Shown in pieces: positions 34,170-40,356 of a DNA stretch of 40,356 nucleotides. Location of the stretch: positions 1-40,356 of the forward strand of contig PEAK01000041.1 in the NCBI GenBank assembly GCA_002753515.1, in the 5' to 3' direction. Source of the stretch: Magnetococcales bacterium. GTDB taxonomy: Bacteria > Pseudomonadota > Magnetococcia > Magnetococcales > UBA8363. How positions within the stretch are numbered: position 1 is the stretch's first letter; each line of letters opens with the position of its first letter. A model generated the notes under the pieces. That model had not been told where the DNA came from, ran no database searches, and worked only from the letters and a program-made list of their open reading frames with translations. The translations under genes and the position numbers were made by a program.

Positions 34170-35522
34170 ATGAAACGTGCTTTTCTTCTTTTCCTGGCTT
34201 TGGCCTTAATGCCCGTTACAGCCTGGGCTGAACCCACCGCCGCGGTCGCTGCGGGACCGTCCCTACTCGGTATCCCCCTGGATTTCATCCTTTTCGCCCT
34301 GGTTTTGTTGGGTGTGGCCCTGTTCAGCGAAAACACGCTGCAAGTGGGCCTGATCGGGGCAACGACCATCGTCCTTTACAAAGTATTTTTCGCTGGTTTC
34401 AAATACGGCACGGGCTTGACGGGTTTGGGACTGCACTTTCAACATGAATGGGTCACCTTGGCCAATCTGTTTTGCCTGCTCATGGGCTTCGCCCTTCTCT
34501 CCAATCATTTCGAACACAGCAAAGTCCCCGATGTTCTGCCCCGCTTCATCCCCGGGGGGTGGAAGGGCGGCTTCGTCCTATTATGCATGGTCTTCGTACT
34601 TTCCAGCTTTCTGGATAACATCGCCGCCGCTTTGATTGGCGGTGCCATTGCCAGAACGGTGTTTCGCGGCAAGGTGCATATCGGTTATCTCGCCGGCATC
34701 GTCGCCGCCTCCAACGCGGGAGGATCGGGAAGCGTGGTCGGGGACACCACCACCACCATGATGTGGATCGCGGGCATCAGCCCCGCTGCGGTGTTGCATG
34801 CCTATGCCGGTGCGTTGATCGCCCTGTTCATTTGCGGCATCCCCGCCGCCATACAACAGGATAAATATTCCCCCATCAGCGTTCCCCATGGCGAAGTTGT
34901 CAAAGTCGATGTCGTTCGCATCGCCCTGGTCGCCTTCATCCTGGTGGTGGCAATCCTGGTCAATATGGTGGTCAACCTGAAATTCAACGAAATTTCCGAT
35001 ACCTTCCCCTTTATTGGCGTCGGCGTTTGGGCAGCCTTGCTGGTCTCCATCCCCCTGCGCCAACCCGAGTGGAAAATCATGCCGGAAACCTTCAAGGGGA
35101 GTATCTTCCTCCTCTCCCTGGTATTGTGCGCCTCCCTGATGCCCGTGGAAAAATTACCCCCCGCTTCCTGGCCGGTTGCCATGGGATTGGGCTACGTCTC
35201 CGCCGTGTTCGACAACATCCCACTCACCGCCCTGGCCATCAAACAAGGGGGCTACGACTGGGGGGCATTGGCCTACTCCGTGGGTTTCGGCGGCTCGATG
35301 ATCTGGTTCGGTTCCTCGGCGGGCGTCGCCCTGACCAATATGTTCCCCGAAGCCAAATCGGTCGGCAAATGGGTCAAGGACGGCTATCATGTGACAATCG
35401 CCTACACCATCGGTTTCTTCGTCCTCCTGTCCCTGGCGGGTTGGCACCCTTCCTCAGACCGGTACCATACCGGTACCCCATCGGTGCAAACCCCTATGTC
35501 CACGCCATCCCAAAACCACTGA
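34170..35522 (+). CDS. nhaD: NhaD-type Na+/H+ antiporter-like protein, cassette copy 2
   Basis: The 450-residue paralogue of the gene at 29981 has the same length, signal peptide (1-20) and core motifs (SSFLDNIAAALIGG, SNAGGSGSVVGDTTTT, VFDNIPLTALAIK). It differs mostly by silent or conservative changes. Several loop residues differ (for example GGWKGG for GGWMGG), and the periplasmic N-terminus and the C-terminal tail vary most. Both copies look functional. Differences in transport kinetics or regulation are possible but not visible. It is followed after 264 bases by the second oadG, with no extra OadG microprotein in this copy. Confidence 0.85.
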   Translation: MKRAFLLFLALALMPVTAWAEPTAAVAAGPSLLGIPLDFILFALVLLGVALFSENTLQVGLIGATTIVLYKVFFAGFKYGTGLTGLGLHFQHEWVTLANLFCLLMGFALLSNHFEHSKVPDVLPRFIPGGWKGGFVLLCMVFVLSSFLDNIAAALIGGAIARTVFRGKVHIGYLAGIVAASNAGGSGSVVGDTTTTMMWIAGISPAAVLHAYAGALIALFICGIPAAIQQDKYSPISVPHGEVVKVDVVRIALVAFILVVAILVNMVVNLKFNEISDTFPFIGVGVWAALLVSIPLRQPEWKIMPETFKGSIFLLSLVLCASLMPVEKLPPASWPVAMGLGYVSAVFDNIPLTALAIKQGGYDWGALAYSVGFGGSMIWFGSSAGVALTNMFPEAKSVGKWVKDGYHVTIAYTIGFFVLLSLAGWHPSSDRYHTGTPSVQTPMSTPSQNH

Positions 35523-35786
35523 CCGTGTCGGGTAGGGGTAGAGAGGGGGGAGCCTTTTTTTCCGGATGGATTCATGATGAAATATTAATACCATACAGTT
35601 GAAATGAGAGAGGCGATAAGGTCTATATTGATGCTTTCAATTGACTTATTTGGTCAATACGGGTAGAAAGTTTCCGTAAAGTTCAAAATCGGATGCCAGG
35701 TACCGTCTGGAGGGGTGGCGGATAGCCTCGATTGGTCAAGACGTTGTGATGCCCGAAAGGGAAAGCCATTTCGTAAAGGAGTTCCA

Positions 35787-36140
35787 ATGCTTCATCAAGT
35801 TATCATGAAATCGTTGTATGCATATCTGTTGCTGGCGATCATCGCCTTTTTCGTAGCAGTGGTGATCAAGGTCATCGTAAGCCTTTTCAACCGCGCTGCC
35901 GAAAAAACTGAGGTATCGCCCAAAGCATCCGCTCAGGTCGCCACCTCCGTGAAACCGCCACCAGCGTCCACCGTCATCAAAGGCCTACCCGCCCACCATC
36001 TGGTCGCCATCACCGCCGCCGCACAGATGGTCGCCGGAGGCCGTGTCGTCCGCATCGACGAAGCCGAAGAAATCAAAAATAAGAATTGGACCACGATCGG
36101 TCGTTCACAGCATTTGGCATCCCACGACATTCGCCGTTGA
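35787..36140 (+). CDS. oadG: OadG-like gamma/delta subunit, copy 2
   Basis: The 117-residue paralogue of the 31684 gene has a membrane anchor (about 11-34), a variable Pro/Ser/Val linker (about 42-66), then HHLVAITAAAQMVAGGRVVRI and the ending WTTIGRSQHLASHDIRR. The anchor and the C-terminal block are strongly conserved between copies while the linker is not, as expected if both ends make specific contacts. The ATG at 35787 is set by AAAGGAG. A longer in-frame start at 35715 lacks such a site. It lies in the same order as in cassette 1. Confidence 0.85.
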   Translation: MLHQVIMKSLYAYLLLAIIAFFVAVVIKVIVSLFNRAAEKTEVSPKASAQVATSVKPPPASTVIKGLPAHHLVAITAAAQMVAGGRVVRIDEAEEIKNKNWTTIGRSQHLASHDIRR

Positions 36141-36199
36141 TCCATCAGGATTCCGTAATCAGCAAACGGCGTCCGCGAATCCCCGGATGGGCGCTGCAT

Positions 36200-36244
36200 T
36201 GATCGTGTCGTATAACGTTACATCGTGTACCAGGAGGAGTTGCA
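36200..36244 (+). promoter_or_regulatory. Conserved 45-base leader of oadB copy 2
   Basis: Identical to 32076-32120, with ATCGTGT direct repeats at 36202-36208 and 36222-36228, the TAACGTTA palindrome and AGGAGGAG before the GTG start. Confidence 0.6.
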
Positions 36245-37486
36245 GTGGATATTAACCCGTTGGACCTGTTTCAAGGCATCAGTACGTTGGTCTCCTCGTT
36301 TCACACCCAGCCGGAAATCGCCTGGGCCCGTCTTTTTCTCATGGGCTTGGGTTGCGTTCTGATCTATTTGGGTCACAAAGGGGTGTTGGAACCCCTGTTG
36401 ATGGTGCCCATGGGATTGGGTATGTCGGCGGTGAATGCTGGCGTCATGTTCGTCCCACCCTCGATGAATCTGCCCCAGCAGGGTGATAAGGGGACCCTGT
36501 TCCTCAACCCGTTGATTTCCGAAGGTGAAAAGCTGACCTATATACTCCAGGTGGACTTTTTACAGCCCATTTACATCTTCACTTTCTCCAACGGTTTGAT
36601 CGCCTGTCTGGTATTCATGGGGATTGGTTCCTTGCTGGATGTCGGTTATGTGATGCGACGCCCGTTCGAGAGCATGTTTCTCGCCGTTTGCGCCGAGCTG
36701 GGCACCATCGTCGTCTTTCCACTGGGGGTTGCCATCGGTCTGCCCGAAGGGGCCGCAGCCGCCACCTCGACCATCGGTGGTGCCGATGGTCCCATGGTGC
36801 TGTTCTCTTCCCTCATGCTGGCCCCGGATATCTTTGTCCCCATCACGGTCGTGGCCTACCTTTACCTGGGGCTGACCTATGGTGGCTATCCTTATCTGAT
36901 CAAGCTGCTGGTACCGGCCAGTATCCGTGGCATACCCATGCCCATTGAAAAACCTTCCAATATTACCCCCGGCCAAAAGATGGTGTTCGCCATCATCACC
37001 TGCATCCTGTTGTGCCTGTTGTTCCCGGTGGCCGCCCCCCTGTTCCTTTCGGTGTTCCTGGGAGTTCTGGTGCGTGAGGCGGGACTCAAAGATTTTCACA
37101 ATCTTTTTTCCAATACCGTTCTGTACGGTGCCACTTTTTTCCTGGGGCTGATCCTGGGCATTCTGTGTGAAGCGGCCACCATCATGAACCCGGTCGTTTT
37201 CCGCTTGTTGATTCTCGGCATCACGGCGCTGACCATCTCAGCCATCGGCGGCATTATCGGTGGGTACATACTCTATTTTTACTATGGGAAAAAATACAAT
37301 CCCCTGATTGGTTTGGCCGGTGTCAGTTGTGTTCCGACCTGTGCCAAGGTGGCGCAAAAAAGTGCCAATTCGGCCAACCCGGAATGCATGATCCTGCCCC
37401 AAGCCTTGGGTTCCAATGTCAGTGGGGTCATCACCAGTGCCATCCTGGCTGCAACGCTCATCGCCATGGTTGGACCCGTTAAATAA
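36245..37486 (+). CDS. oadB: OadB-like beta subunit, 413-residue type, copy 2
   Basis: The 413-residue paralogue of the 32121 gene is about 95% identical by eye. It has a GTG start, the same GGADGP core (Asp181) and the same variant C-terminal motif (LPQALGSN). Changes cluster in one cytoplasmic loop (PASIRGIPMPIEKPSNITPG against PKSIRGIPMPIEPPSRISPG). It should form a Na+-conducting membrane subunit together with OadG. The carboxyltransferase must come from elsewhere in the genome. It is closed by its own terminator at 37534. Confidence 0.87.
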   Translation: MDINPLDLFQGISTLVSSFHTQPEIAWARLFLMGLGCVLIYLGHKGVLEPLLMVPMGLGMSAVNAGVMFVPPSMNLPQQGDKGTLFLNPLISEGEKLTYILQVDFLQPIYIFTFSNGLIACLVFMGIGSLLDVGYVMRRPFESMFLAVCAELGTIVVFPLGVAIGLPEGAAAATSTIGGADGPMVLFSSLMLAPDIFVPITVVAYLYLGLTYGGYPYLIKLLVPASIRGIPMPIEKPSNITPGQKMVFAIITCILLCLLFPVAAPLFLSVFLGVLVREAGLKDFHNLFSNTVLYGATFFLGLILGILCEAATIMNPVVFRLLILGITALTISAIGGIIGGYILYFYYGKKYNPLIGLAGVSCVPTCAKVAQKSANSANPECMILPQALGSNVSGVITSAILAATLIAMVGPVK

Positions 37487-37533
37487 TGGGCAATTGATCT
37501 TCAGAATCCATTTCCGTTTCCCGTATCGTGAGA

Positions 37534-37557
37534 AGGGCCGCGCAAGCGGCCTTTTTC
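37534..37557 (+). terminator. Intrinsic terminator after cassette 2
   Basis: A 6-bp GC stem GGCCGC/GCGGCC with loop GCAA, flanked by A on the left and a run of T on the right, 50 bases after the oadB copy 2 stop. The following 37558-37893 is AT-rich with no gene seen. Confidence 0.88.
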
Positions 37558-37893
37558 ATTTTTCCCACTCCCACATCATAACCGTCCCGGCCAGATGATC
37601 ATGGCCATACCTGTTGTTACAGCGTAGACCCCTCCCCCACGTAGTCACACTCCGCCCTCACCCTCATGCCAGCCCCCGTGTTTTGATCGCACCAGCAGGT
37701 TGGATCCCATTTGTAGCAAAAAAAAATCGACACCTCTGGACTATTTTACGAACTATTGAGAAAATACTGCCGTATTGATACTCTTTGACTTGTATTTTTA
37801 CTGTATTAAGCAGTTATAAATATGGTTTATAATTTTTTTATGCATTAATATTCAGTAAAGAGACCGTAAAAATTATCAATTAAGGAGGAAATA

Positions 37894-38055
37894 ATGGTTC
37901 CTGATACAGTTACCGGGGCACTCATCCTGAGCTTTATCGATTTTATATTAAGCTTCTTCATGATCGCTGGAATCGGCATCGTCCTGGCCTGGTTCCCGAT
38001 CCTCAACCGTTATTTCAAGGTTGATGAAGCCAAACTGCGGAAAGGACACCCCTGA
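37894..38055 (+). CDS. Small single-span membrane protein, 53 residues
   Basis: The protein starts MVPDTVTGALILSFIDF. It has one long hydrophobic stretch (about residues 8-37, with a polar Asp16 inside) and a basic C-terminal tail (VDEAKLRKGHP). The ribosome-binding site is excellent (TTAAGGAGGAAATA before ATG). It precedes the third oadB by 304 bases, at the place where an OadG-like gene would be expected. It may therefore be a minimal anchor subunit for that pump (inference). No similarity to the two OadG copies is visible. Confidence 0.65.
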   Translation: MVPDTVTGALILSFIDFILSFFMIAGIGIVLAWFPILNRYFKVDEAKLRKGHP

Positions 38056-38158
38056 TAGAGCGATTCAGGAAACCGGGTTTACTGGTTGGAGCTGCAAGAA
38101 GGGGAGGTGTCAAGCCTGTAAACCTCTTAACAACGCGGCATGTGACGGCATGAACCGT

Positions 38159-38335
38159 TAAACCGCAACCATCGCGGGATATGTAGTTTTCCTGCGTCAT
38201 TCCCGCCCCCGATTCAGGCATTCGGGGGCAGGCTTCAGCGGGAATCCAGAAAGTCAGGGAAGGTAGGAAAATCCTCTGGATCCCCGCTTTCGCGGGGATG
38301 ACAATAACTGCATATTCCAAGATAGCTGCGGTTTA
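38159..38335. repeat. Family A MITE-like element, copy 4, enlarged
   Basis: The 177-bp copy has family A ends. About 28 extra bases sit in the tip of its first hairpin (38208-38240), forming a second nested hairpin GCCCCCGA/TCGGGGGC. It lies between the 53-residue membrane protein gene and oadB copy 3. The rest of 38056-38158 holds no gene. Confidence 0.75.
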
Positions 38336-38359
38336 AGATACTCTCGTAAAGGTGATAAA

Positions 38360-39508
38360 ATGACGGCTGATTTAAGTTTCATCGACATGACCAATACATT
38401 TTTCCTGGCCATGTACAAGCAGACGGGCTTTGAAAGTTTATGGTGGGGCAACACGGTCATGATGGGGGTGGGATGCATCTTGATCTACCTGGGAGTCGCC
38501 AAGCACTTTGAACCATTGCTGCTGGTCTCCATCGGTTTCGCCTGCGTCATCGCCAATGTCCCTGGATCCGACCTGATCTCGGAAAATGGTCTGTTCACCC
38601 TGGCCCACCGGGGCCTGGAGCTGTTGATCGTGCCACCGCTGATCTTTTTTGGTGTCGGTGCCATGACCGACTTCGGTCCCATGATCGCCAATCCCAAACT
38701 GGTCATATTGGGGGCGGCGGCCCATTTGGGTATTTTTGTCGCCCTCATTATCGCCAAAATGATCGGCTTCACCATCCAGGAGGCGGGAGCCATCGGCATC
38801 ATCGGTGGTGCCGATGGTCCCATGGCCATCTTCGTCACCATGAAACTGGCCCCCCATCTGTTGCCACAAATCTCGGTGGCCGCCTATTCCTACATGGCTT
38901 TGATGCCGCTCATCCAACCCCCGGTCATGAAACTCCTCACCACGAAGGAGGAACGTTTGATTCGCATGGAAACCATGCGTCCGGTGACCCGGTTGGAAAA
39001 AATCGTCTTCCCCATCGTCATCGGTATCATCGTCAACCTGTTCTTCCCACCCGTCGCACCGCTGATCACCATGCTCATGCTCGGCAACCTGTTCAAAGAA
39101 GTCCTCGTCGTCGGTCGCTTGGCCAAGTCGGCAGCCAACGAAATCATGAACGTCATCATCGTCGTCTTGACCCTGGCCATCGGTTCCACCATGAACGCCG
39201 ACTCCTTCCTGACCATCAAAACGTTGGAAATCATCTTCCTGGGGCTATTGGCTTTCGTCGTCGGAACCGGATCCGGGGTGGTGGGTGCCAAGGTGATGAA
39301 CCTGTTCTTGAAGGTTAAAATCAACCCTCTCCTGGGATCGGCGGGTATTGCCTCGGTTCCCATCGCCGCCAAGGTTACCCATTCCGTGGCCATCAAAGAT
39401 GACCCGGAAAATTACCTGATCTATCACGCCATGGGACCCAACCTGGCAGGGGTGTTCGGTACCGCGATCTCTGGGGGTATCATGCTGGCTTTGTTGGGGG
39501 TGCGCTGA
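38360..39508 (+). CDS. oadB: OadB/MmdB/GcdB-type beta subunit of a Na+-translocating decarboxylase
   Basis: The 382-residue membrane protein is of classical beta-subunit length and motifs: GIIGGADGPMAIF (Asp152), an N-terminal IYLGVAKHFEPLLL, SVPIAAKVTHSVA near the end and HAMGPNLAGVFGTAISGG. It differs clearly from the two 413-residue copies, which lack HAMGPN and carry an insert, so it belongs to another branch and probably serves another decarboxylase. Ribosome-binding site AAAGGTGATAAA. The upstream neighbour is a 53-residue membrane protein rather than OadG. Substrate acid unknown; the alpha and biotin subunits are not in the window. Confidence 0.9.
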   Translation: MTADLSFIDMTNTFFLAMYKQTGFESLWWGNTVMMGVGCILIYLGVAKHFEPLLLVSIGFACVIANVPGSDLISENGLFTLAHRGLELLIVPPLIFFGVGAMTDFGPMIANPKLVILGAAAHLGIFVALIIAKMIGFTIQEAGAIGIIGGADGPMAIFVTMKLAPHLLPQISVAAYSYMALMPLIQPPVMKLLTTKEERLIRMETMRPVTRLEKIVFPIVIGIIVNLFFPPVAPLITMLMLGNLFKEVLVVGRLAKSAANEIMNVIIVVLTLAIGSTMNADSFLTIKTLEIIFLGLLAFVVGTGSGVVGAKVMNLFLKVKINPLLGSAGIASVPIAAKVTHSVAIKDDPENYLIYHAMGPNLAGVFGTAISGGIMLALLGVR

Positions 39509-39535
39509 TCCAACAACTTCGTGACGGAAAATCTT

Positions 39536-39575
39536 GAGCGGCGGAATCGGAACGGATTCATGCCGCTTTTTTTAT
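39536..39575 (+). terminator. Intrinsic terminator after oadB copy 3
   Basis: The stem AGCGGC..GAATC/GATTC..GCCGCT with a small internal bulge and six-base loop is followed by seven T, about 27 bases after the stop. Confidence 0.85.
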
Positions 39576-39747
39576 CTCAATAACATCGTCCCACAATTTG
39601 GCACGATGGATCAGCCCATCCTTGCCATGGGGACGAAAAGAACGTTCGTTTACAAAGAATCAACAACATGATATTGTAACCACGTTCCTTTTATACATGA
39701 TCATAATGTGTAATTTTAGTCTATCAACAATACGGGTATATAATGCC

Positions 39748-40356
39748 ATGCGCATCTCAAATCTTAAATTTAAGACGAAGCTAGGTCTCATTATTGGCAC
39801 ACCGCTTCTGGCCATTCTCATTATCAGTAATATCTATGAATATAACATCAGGCAGTCGACTTTATCACGCAACTTGCTGGAACACTATAACAATATCGAC
39901 CATATGGCATCCGGTATCGGTGTTTGCATGTTGCAGGCTCGACGGGCGGAGAAAGATTTCCTCATACGAAAGGAACTGGAATATCAGAAAAAAGTATCTG
40001 ATCAAACACAATGTGTGGAAACAACCGCCCGGGAATTAGCCACGCTTGCAGCCAAACTCAACGAAAAGGACCTGTCAGAACTGGCTGAGAAAATCATCCA
40101 ACTGATACGTAGTTATCATGGCGACTTTCAACAAGTCGTCCAGGAATGGGAAAAACGGGGGCTGAATCATGAGTCCGGGTTGCAGGGGCAATTCCGCAGC
40201 TCGGCACACGACCTCGAAACACGCCTGAACAATTATTTCTACTTTGTCACATTTCTCAGGCCGGCGAAGTTCATGCAGGTAATTGTTTTCACGTACAAAT
40301 CAATTAACCATTGCGTTTCACGGCTAATTCATCCAACACAGATTGTTCGTTATCAG
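39748..40356 (+). CDS. Methyl-accepting chemotaxis receptor N-terminus, likely interrupted; runs off the window
   Basis: The open frame has 203 codons without a stop. It begins MRISNLKFKTKLGLIIGTPL with a membrane segment (about 12-28). A helical periplasmic sensor follows with MLQARRAEKDFLIRKELEYQ (about 63-82), the signature of helical bimodular (HBM) receptors. The expected second HBM half should follow LETRLNNY. Instead, from about residue 164 the sequence is unrelated (FYFVTFLRPAKF...), and the DNA there is the family C terminal repeat (40237-40253). The genuine receptor sequence probably ends near 40236 and an inserted element follows. The signalling domain is not in the window, and whether it survives beyond the insertion is unknown. 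Confidence 0.7.
   Translation, partial: MRISNLKFKTKLGLIIGTPLLAILIISNIYEYNIRQSTLSRNLLEHYNNIDHMASGIGVCMLQARRAEKDFLIRKELEYQKKVSDQTQCVETTARELATLAAKLNEKDLSELAEKIIQLIRSYHGDFQQVVQEWEKRGLNHESGLQGQFRSSAHDLETRLNNYFYFVTFLRPAKFMQVIVFTYKSINHCVSRLIHPTQIVRYQ
40237..40356. mobile_element. Possible insertion-element end inside the receptor gene
   Basis: TTCTACTTTGTCACATT at 40237-40253 equals 17 bases of the 22-bp family C terminus. The following 103 bases do not match the family C MITE body, so this may be the end of a longer, transposase-bearing relative. The transposase and the other end would lie beyond the window. Confidence 0.5.

Overview
The window is about 40 kb of a Gram-negative, proteobacterial-type chromosome. 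Support for this comes from parE, xerD, gloB, a hybrid histidine kinase, a diguanylate cyclase, DUF805/DUF423 membrane proteins and the start of a chemotaxis receptor. Codon use is moderately GC-rich and intergenic stretches are AT-rich. A species cannot be named. A versatile, possibly autotrophic or mixotrophic proteobacterium fits best (inference). No tRNA, rRNA or CRISPR array was seen.

Layout. (1) 1-13.5 kb holds a DUF805 protein, a 1583-residue periplasmic-sensor/CHASE/multi-PAS hybrid kinase, an SPFH protein, an SGNH-type hydrolase, a coiled-coil PD-(D/E)XK protein and a PAS/GAF/GGDEF cyclase. (2) 13.5-20.6 kb holds parE, a decayed patch (frameshifted zeta-toxin gene plus a 109-bp copied piece of a nearby SDR gene), a small zinc-motif protein, DUF423, then a minus-strand methyltransferase-xerD-SDR operon and a divergent gloB. 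(3) 20.7-28.05 kb is a six-gene minus-strand operon. It encodes every enzyme of the glyoxylate-assimilating half of the 3-hydroxypropionate bi-cycle: a Chloroflexus-type malyl/citramalyl-CoA lyase (mcl), mesaconyl-CoA transferase (mct), mesaconyl-C4-CoA hydratase (meh) and mesaconyl-C1-CoA hydratase (mch). It also carries a second, Rhodobacter-type lyase and a propionate-CoA-transferase-like enzyme. It ends in a clear intrinsic terminator and begins near two inverted TGTCGCA repeats. Net predicted chemistry is glyoxylate + propionyl-CoA to pyruvate + acetyl-CoA. (4) 30.0-37.5 kb is a tandemly duplicated cassette: NhaD-type antiporter, OadG-like gamma subunit, OadB-like beta subunit of Na+-pumping decarboxylases. 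A third, more classical OadB lies at 38.4-39.5 kb. No carboxyltransferase (alpha) or biotin-carrier subunit is in the window. Copy 1 carries an extra 41-residue OadG microprotein. A 53-residue membrane protein precedes the third OadB. (5) At the right edge a chemotaxis-receptor gene appears to be interrupted by an insertion-element end.

The window is also peppered with small palindromic elements of about 150-177 bp. They fall into three terminal-repeat families (A, B, C) that share the same internal hairpins around GCGAAAGC. The family C terminus reappears at the receptor break point.

Taken together, the second half of the window looks like an accessory carbon and sodium island: propionyl-CoA/glyoxylate co-assimilation next to membrane modules that in known enzymes couple (methyl)malonyl-CoA or oxaloacetate decarboxylation to Na+ export. 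The functional coupling between the two is inference.
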